Made by a program: the position numbers and the translations under genes
Assembly (NCBI GenBank): GCA_037126765.1
Contig: JBBCBC010000017.1
Location: 21,629,916 to 21,693,915 of the forward strand
Direction: 5' to 3'
From: Stenogyne calaminthoides
Lineage: Eukaryota > Streptophyta > Magnoliopsida > Lamiales > Lamiaceae
DNA length: 64,000 bases
Notes under the pieces: generated by a model
What the model was told of the DNA's origin: nothing
The model's database searches: none
What the model saw: the letters and a program-made list of their open reading frames with translations, nothing else
Part shown: in pieces, positions 23,561-35,248 of the stretch
Position numbering within the stretch: the first letter of the stretch is position 1
Layout of the letters: each line of letters begins with the position of its first letter

Positions 23561-25083
23561 AATTTGTATAGTATTATTTTTAAAATAGTATTTAAAAATG
23601 TATTTGCTTATTAAATTTATATAATTTAAATATTTTTCAAAATGTGTATATGAATTTGGCCTAGCGAAGCAATAAATTTCATTCGCATCACTATATGCAA
23701 CTTTCACCGCAGAGGAAACTTGTATGTAATTTGTTATTTGATCTCTTCTTTCTTCTCCAAAAAGCAATTGATAACTTGAAATTTAGCCACAAAAGATGCC
23801 CCCATTCAACAATGTCTAGAGCTTTTTACAAAGTTAATTATGAGGTGTGATATCATCCCCATATTTTTACAAATCTAAGTAAATAGCCACTGTGAAATAC
23901 TAATAACACAAACATGCCAAGACAATAAGCATATTGAATTGACAAAATTAGTCAAATATTTCAATAAATTACTAATAACTTTACAAAACATGCTAAAAAC
24001 TTTGTTAATAGAAGATATTGCAATTGAACGAAAATTAGATATTAAAAAAGCCAAGTCCTAATACTACTACAAAGCTATCCCATTAAAATTTGTCTTTTTC
24101 TGTATTGGAAAACAAATATACAAAATCCAACATGAGAATTCCCAATTTTATCATATGCAACATACCCATAAATTAAGCTTATCATAAGATTAAAGTATAA
24201 GGGACTTATAGCTAAGCATTATATGAAAAAGTTCTACGTTCAACGTATGCCCACATCGAGTACTCTGTAGAAAATTAAAAATTGTTGCTAAAATCGTTTA
24301 ACCATCATAACCAAACAACAAGCAACACAGATATGTGAATTAATATCTTCCATATCTTCTGAAAATGCACTCGAAGACAGTTTACCCACACAGAGCCGAG
24401 TTCTACCGCCATCAAAACTAGATATTTATAGCTGCAATACAAATGCATGATTATTATGGTCTTTTGGAACAAAAGATTATAAGATGACAAACACTATGAA
24501 ACTTAAATCTTGGCCTAATTAATGAGTTGATTTCAATATACAAGCTCTAGATAAGAATATTACCTACATCGCTATTCCATTACCCACCATACTTTTGAAA
24601 ACTTCTACTTGAAAAAACGGGAAGCATTCTGTAACCACAATGTAGGCATCTTCATTTGGTTGAATATAAAAATCATGACCATCCCTATCGTCACGAATAT
24701 GCATAAAAAGATTTCTTATTAACTTAAAAAGAAAGAACGCCTAATCATTGCGAATATCTTGATTCACATGTGGACGACTTGTTAGATAGGTACGGAGAGG
24801 TGTGCTAGAAGATATACATAAACTCCAATCAGTAGGTTTGAAACTTGTGGCCCTTAGATTGGGCGTCATTTTGACGATATCATTGGAAATAATCGAACTT
24901 TCGTTGCCAGTCCCAAAGGGATGGATGATCTTGAATAATCCGATCGTCAGATGTGTATGAGTTCATAATTTTTTTTAAAAACAAACAAAATCTTTGGAAG
25001 TTTGCCTTTCTTTTTCAATTTTTTTTTGAAAATAATCTTCCGAAGATTATTCATGTCTTTCTCAGGGGTAGCCAAATATGGAT
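23561..25083. other. AT-rich DNA next to the Helitron end
   Basis: No complete ORF with a recognisable domain was found. On the minus strand near 24840-24940 the frame KIIHPFGTGNESSIISNDIV reads smoothly and may continue the kinase-like fragment to the right. Otherwise nothing is identified. Confidence 0.35.
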
Positions 25084-25512
25084 CCGGGTTGATCAGTCTT
25101 ACTATATGACACTATCCATCAATCCACCTACCAATTGAGTCTTTTCGATATCACACAACATGTAATTGCTCATGTTACCACCTAACAATTGAGTCTTCTC
25201 GATATCACACAACATGTATGGATCTGGGTTGATTAGCCTTACTGTCATGGCACTATCCGTCACTCCACCTATCAATTGAGTTTTTTTGATATCACACAAC
25301 ATGTAATTGCTCATGTTACCACCTACCAATTGAGTCTTCTTGCCATCACACAACATGTAATTGCTCATGTTACCCAAGTCTCCATGAACACATCCTCCTT
25401 TATGAAATCGGGAACCCCTCTAAGTAGAACTCTTATCACTCTCTGATATTTTTGTGATAGCTTGCGGCAGTTCCACCCGGCATAATCTTCACATTGGGTA
25501 GACCAAATATGT
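25084..25512 (-). pseudogene. Kinase-like gene fragment with internally repeated segment
   Basis: The minus strand reads RFHKGGCVHGDLGNMSNY, then MLCDGKKTQLVGG. The HGDL-x-x-N pattern recalls the catalytic loop of protein-kinase-like folds. Just downstream the segment NMSNYMLCDxxKTQLxGG is repeated in tandem four times, twice interleaved with RLINPDP, at a DNA period of about 57 bp (two larger units of ~150 bp). The open frame is 25102-25377. No full kinase domain is present, and upstream there is a frameshift before the LTR at 25519. It is a broken fragment. Kinase identity is a guess from one motif. Confidence 0.35.
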
Positions 25513-25518
25513 TCTCCA

Positions 25519-27198
25519 TGTTAGGGATATACGTGAAAGTATGTTTTTAAGTATAACAGACTAATGTATTCTTATTTACTGATTATAAATCTTTTATTGT
25601 TGTTGCTTTAAATATGAATGAATGTTATTTATTTATCGCAAACCGTTCAATATTTAGTACATATTGCATTGTAGTTAATGTGGTGATACCTGATCACAGA
25701 AGATCACACTAACAGTTCCTTGTAAATAAGTACATCTTCACAACCTAGATGAAAATGAATACTCCGTTGGTATATGTTGATGTGCAAATCTCAGATTGAC
25801 CTATCTTGACCAAGGGATTGCACTAGTGCATTGTGATGCGCTGAAGCGGACCTACAGAGAGGATAAATTCTTCCGTACTGACTCATGGGATGAAGAATTA
25901 GACCTCAGTGGTTGTTGATTTCTTAATCCCTATCACTTAAATAGGATTGTATGTGATTAATATTTATTGTTTTGATCTATGTTGGGTTTAGAATCAGATC
26001 GCGATTCTATACTTTATATTTTGGGCAATATTATTAATTACATGACAATTGCTAAGATTTAATATAGAGATATGTGTGCGAGGAGAGTCTCCTTTGATTT
26101 GTCCCCTTGGTGGGCTCATAAATTTTATCATATTAAATCTTGCAAGCGGAATTTGTTTCCGGTATGGATAATGATGTTGAGCTGACCTTACACCAAGGAA
26201 AAAGATATTAATTAATTTAAAGCGTTCAATGACTTAATCAATTAATGGACAAAATAATCTTAAATACGGGAAATAATAACCGGGAGCTTTATTATCATAA
26301 TATGGATTAAGATGGATAGTGCAATATTAATTTTATAGTGGAATAAATTAATATTAATGAGCTGAATAATATTATGGGTCAATATTAAAATTCAGAGTCC
26401 ATTAGAAGGTACAATCTTAATTCTCTTAAAGACCCCTCAAGTAGTCCAACATGAGTCCATTAATGAAAACATGATTAAAATAAAAGAAATAATTTGTTGC
26501 CTAATTTTTCTATAATTTTCGAAAATTATGTAGAAAAAATAGAGGAAATATTTTCTTGATTTTCTTGAAAAGATTTTATGGAAAAAGAAAGTATTTTTGG
26601 AATACAAGATTATCTCATAAATTCAAGAAATCCAAATCTTGATTATTTTCCTTGTTAATTTCAAAAATTCCTTATAATAAAGAGGAGGAGATTTTGTTGG
26701 GAGATATATATGGAAAATAGAATATATGAGATATATTCAAGATTGTATCTTGAGAAGATACAAGGAAATTTTCCATATCCCAAATTTACTCAAATTTTCG
26801 CCCCCTTCGTGCATTATAAATAGGGGATTAATTTTTCATCCCCAACACAATTCCAGTCTTGGAAAAATTAAAAATCCACAAAGGTGGTGCAACATATTTT
26901 TCTTCTCCTTTATTAAAATTTTTCGTGAGCATCCTACCACCGGATAGTCGAACAAGGACTCGAGGAATACTTGAGAAGGTGCTTTGGTTGATCCATCGTC
27001 TCAACGGTTGTCTCTACAAGATACGTTTTTATGTAAACTCCTAGTTCCGCATGTGTAGAACTTTATGTGAAATTAATTGTACGCATGTTGTGATTATTAT
27101 TTGAATTAATAGGATTAATTCATGATAGTAATAATTATTGATTTAAATTTGTATTTAAATTACGCCTCGAATAGATCCGGGCACACTATTTCCCAACA
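25519..27198 (+). mobile_element. 5' LTR of a truncated LTR retrotransposon
   Basis: The 1,680-bp unit starts TGTTAGGGA and ends TTCCCAACA, giving inverted ends TGTTxGGxA. A TATA box lies at 26815 and a perfect initiator-Met primer site starts 2 bp after its end. Only about 340 bp of internal sequence follows before the copia copy at 27557. Internal coding and the 3' LTR are not in the window. TGTTxGGxA ends and this primer suggest Ty1/copia. Confidence 0.7.
26815..26822 (+). promoter_or_regulatory. TATA box of the LTR
   Basis: TATAAATA followed by GGGG, 380 bp before the LTR end, with a CATCCCCAACACAA start-like region after it. Confidence 0.6.
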
Positions 27199-27200
27199 AC

Positions 27201-27213
27201 TGGTATCAGAGCC
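27201..27213 (+). other. Primer-binding site, initiator tRNA-Met
   Basis: TGGTATCAGAGCC is the exact complement of the 3' end of plant initiator tRNA-Met and lies 2 bp after the LTR. Confidence 0.85.
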
Positions 27214-27556
27214 TCAGTTTCGGGCTCTATAATTTGAATTGTAATTTAAATTGTTGTTCATTAAATTTTTAAAAATTGGATAGTAGAATTGCTAGATCTC
27301 TTTTGCATGTATCCAATTGTCATGGCTATTTAATGTTTTAATTTATGCATATGAATGTGGTTTTTGATTCGATTCGTTCGGATTGATTTTGTCTCGTGAG
27401 AAAACCCACGGGTAGATCAGACTATTTGGTTTGTTCAATGTAATAGACTAGTCTAGATCATAGGTTTATTTATTTTGGTAAATAAATTGTAACCGGATCG
27501 AGGCAAAGGATGGAGAATTGAAGACGGGGAATGAACGACCGAGCATCCAGACGTAC
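27214..27556 (+). other. Leader of the truncated LTR element
   Basis: Non-coding sequence immediately after the primer site. It is interrupted at 27557 by the end of the inverted copia pair and does not visibly resume after 39648. Confidence 0.5.
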
Positions 27557-29103
27557 TGTTGGATTATAAAGGCACGTAAACACGTAATACATGCGCAGTG
27601 AAATTAAACAGTTCACCAACAACGAACATATAATTGCATAATTAAATACGGATAATCATAACAAGAATCCTTACAGTAAATTGTACATAGATTCCTCCAC
27701 TATGATATCCACGTAATACCCGTTAACAGATCTCACAGATTTGCTAGGGTTGAATCCCCGAGATGAATTTGATAGGAAAATTGTGACTAGAGATTTTATG
27801 GAGAAATTAGGTTTTCTTGTAGTGTTTAATGAATCCCTAGGATCTCATATATATAGGGGAAACCCATATTAAATCTTAAGCTATCTTTATTAGGAATATT
27901 ATTTCCTAATCTTGCAAATCAAATCCCATAGATTTGATTTTCCCTAAATATATTTTCCTACAATAATATTCCATATATTATTTGGAATTCCTATTTAATT
28001 AAATCTAATTTAATTAAACAATAATAATAATAATTAATTCCAAATTAATATAATATTAATTCTCCATAAATTAAATATTAAATCCAATCTAATACTTAAT
28101 CAACCAACTTTAATCTGTAAAGGGAATTACTTGTTGTGTGACCCATAGACCCTCATATATTAAGCAATTAGTCAAACTAATGGTCTTAATTGAACCCTAG
28201 ATAATAAATAAGATATTCTCAAAATATGAGGTACGTTGCGAGAAACGTGCAACTACCTGTAACTGAAACATGAGCTATTACGATAACTTCCTTTCATTCG
28301 TGAATACTCGATTAAATCTTGAACATGATGAAGTGTATATTCAAATAACTTAATCATATTATCTCTAATCACTAATTGATCACGTATGTCACACTTGGCC
28401 ACAAAGTTCAAGTTGACGTGCATCAACTGATGTCTTAGATCCAATTATGATGAGAAGATGAGTATTCTCTCTAAATCCACATTGAGGAATGAATTATATT
28501 CTTGGCTCAACTACCACGCACATGCATTTCGTGATGAACCTAATCCAAGCCATATCTACCCATGGAAGGGTGCAAGCGTCGGTCATGGTCAAAGTTCATC
28601 ACTCCACACATGTTGTGCGTATTGACCTCAAGTCAAAGGAGCATCGCATCGCTCCCACTAACCAAGACACCCGTAGACACATATTGTGGAATTACATAAA
28701 ACGGTTTCTCGGATGGGTATACCAATACCCTCTAAGGTATCTGTGCATCCATCATGAGATACCTAGTATCTCGTAGTAAGTGAGATCTTACTACACTCTC
28801 TAAGAGTATGATGCAGATCGCATACCAATCTCAATTGCATCATCAATATCACATTCTTGATGATCCTTGATCGAGGCTATTTGAGAATCATGCTTATGTC
28901 ATCTGAGTTCTCACAATCTCAATGACAACAATGACTCATGGGAACACAAATAAGAATAAATGCAAACAACCAAACATAATATTCAAACAAGTGTAATGTC
29001 ATACATTTAATATTAAATAAAAAATAATATTAAACCAATACTGAATATTATCTTAGTATTATATCCTTACAACATGATTGTCTCTAGGACACTAACACTA
29101 ACA
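27557..29103 (-). mobile_element. 3' LTR of the left copia copy
   Basis: The 1,547-bp LTR reads TGTTAGTGTTAGTGTCC at its minus-strand start and ends ATAATCCAACA. AAGTGGGAGAT, a polypurine tract, precedes it directly (29104-29114). It matches the LTR at 38130-39648 in inverted orientation throughout. It includes a TATATATA stretch near 27850. Confidence 0.82.
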
Positions 29104-29117
29104 ATCTCCCACTTGGA

Positions 29118-31068
29118 CTAGAGCCAATCACCTACATGTCTAACCCCTAGACCAGTAAAATGTCTAATATGTACATGAACACTCAAAGCTTTGGTAAAAT
29201 GATCAGCCAAATTATCTTCTGTGGGGACACGTTCTAACTCTATTTCTACTCTAGCGATTATCTCTCGTATTAAGTGATAACGTCTCGGTACATGCTTATT
29301 TCTTTTATTGGATCTCGGTTCCTTAGCTTGTGCAACCGCACCAGTGTTGTCACAATACAACTTTATTGGACTGCTGGCACTCGGAACTACATCTAGTTCA
29401 TTTAAGAACTGTTTTATCCATATAACTTGTTTGGCAGCTTCTGCCGCAGCAATGTACTCAGCTTCGGTTGTTGAGTCCGCGGTTGTCTCTTATTTGGAAC
29501 TATTCCAACTAATCGCCCCACCATTGAGAGTGAAAACATTGCCTGACTGTGACTTGTAATCATCATAGTCGGATTGGAAACTAGCGTCAGCATAGCCAGT
29601 TGCAAATAGCTCTGACTGTCCTCCGTAGACAAGAAAATAATCTTTAGTACGTCTGAGGTACTTCAGAATGTTCTTGACAGCAATCTAGTGAGGTTCACCT
29701 AGATTCTGCTGGTATCTACCAGTGATGCTGACAGCGAAGGCCACATCTGGCCTGGTGCAAGTCATGACGTACATGATGGAACCAATTGCAAATGCATATG
29801 GTACATCCTTCATGTGCTGGACATCAGCTTCTTTGGAAGGACAATCTTTCTTTGACAACTTTATCACGTGACATACCGGTAGAGAACCTCTCTTAGAGTT
29901 CTCCATTGCAAATCGCTTCAACACCTTATCTATGTAGGTGGACTATGATAACCTCAACATCTTCTTGTATCTATCCCTGTGGAGCTTGATCCCTAAGATG
30001 TAGCAGGCTTCACCAAGATCCTTCATCATGAAGGTCTTTGATAACCAATCTTTCACGGACTGCATGAGCGAGATATTGTTTCCTATAATCAATATGTCAT
30101 CGACATATGCGATTATAAAGACAATGTTCTTCCCACTGCGTTTACGATAAACGCAAAGATCTTCCAAATTTCTTGATGAAGTTAAAGGATTTGACATCTT
30201 CATCAAATCGGATATTCCAACTCCTATAAGTTTGTTTCAATTCATAAATGGATCGTTTAAGCTTGCACACAAGATTAGATTTTGGCTTTGATATAAAACC
30301 TTCCGGTTGAGTCATAAACATTTCCTTATCAATGTTACCATTGAGGAAAGTTGTTTTGACGTCCATCTGCCAAATCTCATAATCGAGGTGTGCTGCTACC
30401 GCAAGTAAAATTTGAATGGACTTGATCTTAGCAACTGGTGAGAATGTCTCGTCATAGTCAATGCCTTTGCGTTGACTATAACCTTTCGCCACAAACCTAG
30501 CTTTGTAGGTTTGTACTTTGCCGTTTGCATCAGTCTTACGCTTGAAGACCCATTTGCAACCTATGGATCTAACCCCTTTCGGCAACTCAACCAAGTCCCA
30601 GACTTGATTGGTGTACATCGAGTCCATCTCGGATTTCATGGCTTCATGCCACTTCTCTGAGTCAACATCTAATGTTGCCTCTGTGTAAGTTCTAAGATCG
30701 TCTTTATCCGGGATCTCCACGTCATCATGTTCCTCTATGAGGAAACCATAATATCTAATGGGTGGATTACGAATCCTAGTAGACTTACGGAGCTGTTGTT
30801 GTGCAGGTTGTACATTCTGATCGTGAAAATTTTGTGGTGCATCGATTTCATCAATGTCCGGAGAGTCCTCAAGAGCTACACTTTCAAATGCCTCTTGGGC
30901 GAGAGTTTGAATTATGTTGTTCTCATTCAGCCCACTTGGAGTTTGTTGAGAAGGCAATACAACTTCAATTACGCTCCCACTGGCTGAAAGAGGATCACTT
31001 AGTGATAAACTTCCACCATGAGAGTTGTTGAATGCTCTCACTGATTCTTTTTCATGTTGCTTTGACAA
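29118..31068 (-). pseudogene. Copia reverse transcriptase and RNase H, left copy
   Basis: From 31068 the linker (RIRNPPIRYYGFLIEE) leads to RT: WHEAMKSEMDSMYTNQVWDL, then GCKWVFKRKTDANGKVQTYK and YSQRKGIDYDETFSPVAK. The catalytic box IAYVDDILIIGNN near 30100 is intact. After two frame changes come LSKTFMMKDLGEACYILG and PYAFAIGSIMYVMTCTRPDV. RNase H ends with MYCDNTGAVAQAKEP and YHLIREIIARVEIELERV. Breaks near 30150, 29940, 29690 and 29400 prevent translation as one protein. Confidence 0.85.
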
Positions 31069-31355
31069 ATCATCAGTCTCTACATTTGGTTCTTGAATTT
31101 CTTCAAGGTCTATCGTCTTATGACTTTGTTCTTTAAAGGCATAGTCTTCTTCGAGGAACTTGGTCTGCCTAGAAAATATCGTTGTTTGTTTCTTAGGGAG
31201 ATAGAAATAACATCCTCTAGTTTTCTTAGGATATCTCCAAATTAACCCTTTTCACCTTTTGATTCCAACTTATCAGTGAGCATTTTCTTCACAAACGCGG
31301 GGCAACCACATGTTTTTATGTGTGAGAAAGTTGGCTTCTTGCCATGCCACAAATC

Positions 31356-32224
31356 CTATGACGTATGCTCAACCGATTTGGATGGAATCATATTCAGAAT
31401 GTAGATTGAGGTTTGGAGCGCATATCTCCACAAGAATGTTGGAAGAGAGGAAAATCTCATCATGAACCTTACCATGTCTAACAGGGTTCGGTTTCTCCTT
31501 TCGAAAACTCCATTCATTTGGGGTGTTCTAGGAGGAGTCCATTGTGATCGGATTCCATGCAACTTTAGATAATCAATGAACTCATGACTAAGGTATTCTC
31601 CTCCTCGATCTGATCGAATAGTCTTAATACTTTTACCAAGGTGCTTCTCTACTTCAGCTTTATACTCTTTGAATTTCTCAAAAGACTCGGATTTGTGTTT
31701 CATAAGATACACATATCCGTATCTCGAGAAATCATCAGTAAAAGTGATGAAGTAGCCGAAGTGACCCCTAGCTAGAGTGGGGAATGGTCCACATACGTCA
31801 TTGTGGATCAACTCTAGAACTTATTTGACACGTATCCCTTTCCTAGAAAAGGGTTTGTTGATCATTTTGCTCTTGAGACAAGATTCGCAATCTCCATAAG
31901 ACTCAAAGTCGAATGGGGTTAAGTAGTCTAACTTCCTTAACCTTGCAATTCTTTTCTCGTTTGCATGACCAAGTCTACAATGCCACAAGTAAGTCGGGTT
32001 TTCATGATTACTAAGTTTGAGTCTTTTATTTTGTATATTAAGAACATTATATCCACAATGCAATAAATATAAACCATTTGATAAAGGAACATTTCCATAA
32101 ATAATACGATTAAGCAAAAAATAACAATTATTGTTTGCAAAACGGAAGGAAAACCCTCAATGTCTAACATCGAAATAGAAATAATGTTGCGAGTAATAGA
32201 CGAAACAAAATTACAATTATTCAA
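31356..32224 (-). pseudogene. Copia integrase, left copy
   Basis: The GAG-pre-integrase zinc domain reads YLWHCRLGHANEKRI and CESCLKSKM, so the HHCC ligands are present. The core has IHNDVCGPFPT (Asp), IRSDRGGEYLSHEF (Asp) and QMNGVFERRNR (Glu). A frameshift near 31815 separates the two parts and the frame ends at 31356, after SIYILNMIPSKSVEH. The C-terminal remainder is scattered in other frames down to about 31070. Confidence 0.85.
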
Positions 32225-32290
32225 TTCTAATATAAAATCAGAGGGTAAGTCTAAAACATAAGTGCCAACACGTTCAATAGCAACTCTTGC

Positions 32291-32670
32291 TCAATTCCCA
32301 ACGTGTAAAGCAACTTCACCCGACCTATCTGCCCTGTTATCCGTGAGACCCTGCACATTAGTACAAATGTGTGAGCCACAACCGATATACAATACCCAGC
32401 AGTTAGTATCACTTGTGGACATGTTTATCTCAATAACAAACATACCTGTTCCAGTGGCTGAAGCACCCTGTGCCTTCTTTTCAGCTGCTAGAACCTTGCA
32501 GTCCTTCTTCCAATGTCCTTCTGCTTGCAGTGGAGGCATACATCCTTGTCTACCTGCTCTTTCTTTTGAATCCCACTGTTGGGCTTAAGGAAATTAGGCT
32601 TAGAGCCCTTCTTAGCCCTGCTTCTCCACTTTTTCTTTCCTTTCAGAGCAGAAGAATTAGAAACACTCAC
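32291..32670 (-). pseudogene. Copia gag C-terminus and protease, left copy (catalytic Asp lost)
   Basis: A basic segment (ALKGKKKWRSRAKKG) is followed by a zinc knuckle split by a frameshift: CLHCKQKD in one frame and EGHWKKDCKVL in another. The protease reads CWVLYIGCGSHICTN, where the family and the right copy have DTG. Thus the catalytic Asp-Thr has become Tyr-Ile. The protease of this copy would be inactive even without the frameshift. Confidence 0.78.
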
Positions 32671-32699
32671 GGCGTCGATGGCAGATCACTCACGTGCGC

Positions 32700-32890
32700 A
32701 GCACTTGAGAAAAGCGACAGTGTTTTGAGCCGCTGGGCGGCGATTCATAGCGCTCGTGACTTGCGATGGTGATTTGAGCCACTGGGTTGCGATTTGCAGC
32801 GCTCGTGACTTGCGATGGAGATTCGAGCTGCTGGGCGGCAATTCGAACCGCTAGATGGTGATTCACAATGCGTGCATCTTGCGGGGTAGA
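32700..32890. repeat. Degenerate ~54-bp tandem repeats
   Basis: GAGCCGCTGGGCGGCGATTC and GCGCTCGTGACTTGCGATGG alternate three to four times with changes. The block is GC-rich compared with its surroundings and lies next to the breakpoint of the left copia copy. Confidence 0.6.
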
Positions 32891-34440
32891 TTCAAGGCCC
32901 AAGGTGTCGATCCACTACACTTTTGATTGACGATGCCTCTGTAGCAGCGGCGTTGATTTTCACGGTCTCTGGACCTTTACTGTTGAAAATTTTGTGATAA
33001 AACCTTTCGATGAATCTATGATGCATATTGTTGATTTGGTATGAATGATGGTCTGGATTTTGGATTATGGATGTGGGTTTTTGGAATCGGTAATCCCGAT
33101 TTGCAGAATGGTTGCTGTTAAATCGGGCTGTGATGTAGGAGAAGCTAGTTGGAAATTGGATTATCATAAGGCCCCACTGAGCAATTTTAAAATTGCACCT
33201 GAGCCCTTGACTAAATAAAATAAAATTGAAATTTTTTATTAATTTTTAATTAATAAACTTAAACTTGAAATAAGAATGTTGGTTGGACCAACATTAAATC
33301 GGATTAATTTGATTAATTGATAAGTTTTGATAATTGATTAATTTTGTTAAATTAAATTAAAATTGGATTTTGAATTTAGTTTAATAATTTTGATAATTAT
33401 TAAAATCCCATGTGCGTAACTAATTTAAATAAATTGTTAACGCATTTATAGTCTGCATTATAACTGTTTGGGTAGGTGACACTCAATACTTGTCGGATCG
33501 TATTAATTGTTTGAGAAGACGACACCCAAATATTTATTAGTCTGTGTATATATCATGTTTTGGCGACGCCAATAATTGCTCAAATATGATATAGATTAAC
33601 ATGTTGGATCTCGATTAAGCGAATACCCCGCCTTTAAAAACGTTCCTCACTAAAATATGATTTTCTTAAATTGAACGATGTCTTCCATCAAAGTTAAAAG
33701 TAAACCGGAGATTTCGTTCCAATGAGTATTTAAGATCCAAGTCTTTTGCTCGGATCTACATCTAACAGGACTTTTATAGGAACAAGAAGTGTCGCCACTT
33801 GATGGTTATAAATCAACTTAACATTGTTTCACCAGCCTAAGCAGGGAAACAAAAGTCAAGGGGCATCCGATTGAACTAGGTTCAATCAACTAGGAATTGC
33901 AGTTTTGCAATTGGTTTAGAACCTACCAGTTCTATTATTGCAGTAATCATCCTAAGCAGATATTGTAATGATAGGAATGTGGATCTTAGTCCATTATGAT
34001 TTATATTAGATATAAATTCGTATTCTTCCGATGAGGTCGTTGAATATGTGAAAATAATGGAGACAAAATAAATTAAAAGGCCATGTTTATTTTGATTTCT
34101 GAATATTGATCATAGAAATTGTGTGTTTAATTCCCGTTTTATTTTATTTCTCTTGGTTAGTTGAAATGTATATTTGTCATTGAGATGTGTTTTTGAAACA
34201 AACAAATTGGTTAGTCTAAATTTTATGGACTGACACCTAAACGTGTGTTTGGTGCTAAGAAAGATTGAGTATGTGTTGGACACGTCAATCTCTGTTACCC
34301 TTGCAGCTGGTTCCCTAAGACAGCTACGTTTAACATAGCAGCTCAGGAACATCAAGAGGATGCTTCCCAGACGCACAGTGTGATGTTGCTCGGCATGACT
34401 CCCGAATTGCATAAGGCAACATGAGAAAATGGTTCCTTTC
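32891..34440. other. Central region of the inverted copia pair
   Basis: A minus-strand open frame (32892-33167) has no recognisable domain. 33180-34080 is AT-rich, with GTGACACTCAATAC/GACGACACCCAAAT phrases that suggest a copia leader for the right copy. No LTR or primer site was found, so neither copy has a recognisable 5' LTR. Confidence 0.4.
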
Positions 34441-35038
34441 GAGATGCTCAAGCATCTGAAGGATCTCTTTGATTCTGAATCTCATTATGAGATTTATGAA
34501 GTGATGAGAGATCTGTTCAGATGTCGGTTAGCTAAAGGAGAGAAATTTTTCGCCTCATGTGCTTAAGATGATAGGCCTGATTGAGAAACTTGGTAATTTG
34601 CATTGAGCTAAAAGACCAACATTTTTCATTTATGTTATCCTCCAGCCGCTCCCCGAATTCATATTCTTGCTTCATTGTAAACTACAATAAGAATAAGACG
34701 GATGCGACCATGATGAACTCCGTAACATGCTCAAGACTTTTGAGTTCACTGCCACTAAGATGGTGTTCAAAAGTAGGAGCGGGTAGACAAGGATGTGTGC
34801 CTCTACTGTGATCAGAAGAGGGCACTGGAAGGACTGTAAGGTTCTGGTTGCCGAAAGGAAGGCACTGAGTGCTTCTGGCATTAGAACATGTATGTTTGTT
34901 ATTGAGATAAACATGTCCACTAATAGCGCTAACTGCTGGGTATTAGATACCGGATGTGTCTCACACATTTGTACAAATGTGGAAGGAGACTCATGTGTCT
35001 TAGAGCAGTTAGACCGGGTGAAGTCAACCTACCTGTAA
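34441..35038 (+). pseudogene. Copia gag and protease, right copy
   Basis: Gag remnants begin with FEMLKHLKDLFDSESHY and IYEVMRDLFRCRLAKGE near 34440-34560, then decay. A zinc-knuckle remnant (VCLYCDQ, then RGHWKDCKVL, with one residue missing in the knuckle) precedes the protease. Here the protease keeps NCWVLDTGCVSHICTN, that is, a complete DTG, unlike the left copy. The frame ends at 35038, shortly before an AT microsatellite. Confidence 0.72.
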
Positions 35039-35067
35039 GAAATGTAACACTGGTTACTACGAGGCGT

Positions 35068-35120
35068 GTAGGGATATATATATATATATATATATTGGAC
35101 TTACCCACTGGTTTTAGATT

Positions 35121-35172
<52 letters not shown>

Positions 35173-35192
35173 TTACCCACTGGTTTTAGATT
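35068..35192. repeat. Two AT-dinucleotide runs with duplicated flank
   Basis: Two ATAT runs (about 35074-35095 and 35122-35168) are each followed by GACTTACCCACTGGTTTTAG. A 24-bp segment together with the repeat has been duplicated, inside the protease-integrase interval of the right copia copy. Confidence 0.85.
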
Positions 35193-35248
35193 ATAACTGA
35201 ATATTTTATTTCGTTCATTTTATTACTCGAAACATTATTTTCATTCCT

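Larger units (their letters stand above)
27557..32670 (-). mobile_element. Ty1/copia element, left copy of an inverted pair
   Basis: Read on the minus strand the order is gag zinc knuckle, protease, integrase, RT, RNase H, polypurine tract and 3' LTR (order protease-integrase-RT defines Ty1/copia). There is no 5' LTR: upstream of the zinc knuckle lies the shared central region 32690-34440, then a second copy facing the other way. Many stops and frameshifts are present. Confidence 0.85.

Noticed and set aside
27201..27213. Possible tRNA gene remnant (TGGTATCAGAGCC)
   Set aside because: It is only 13 bases, placed exactly after an LTR, so it is a primer-binding site. The same applies to 57831-57843.
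34929..35196. Frames of repeated Tyr-Ile
   Set aside because: They are translations of the AT microsatellite.
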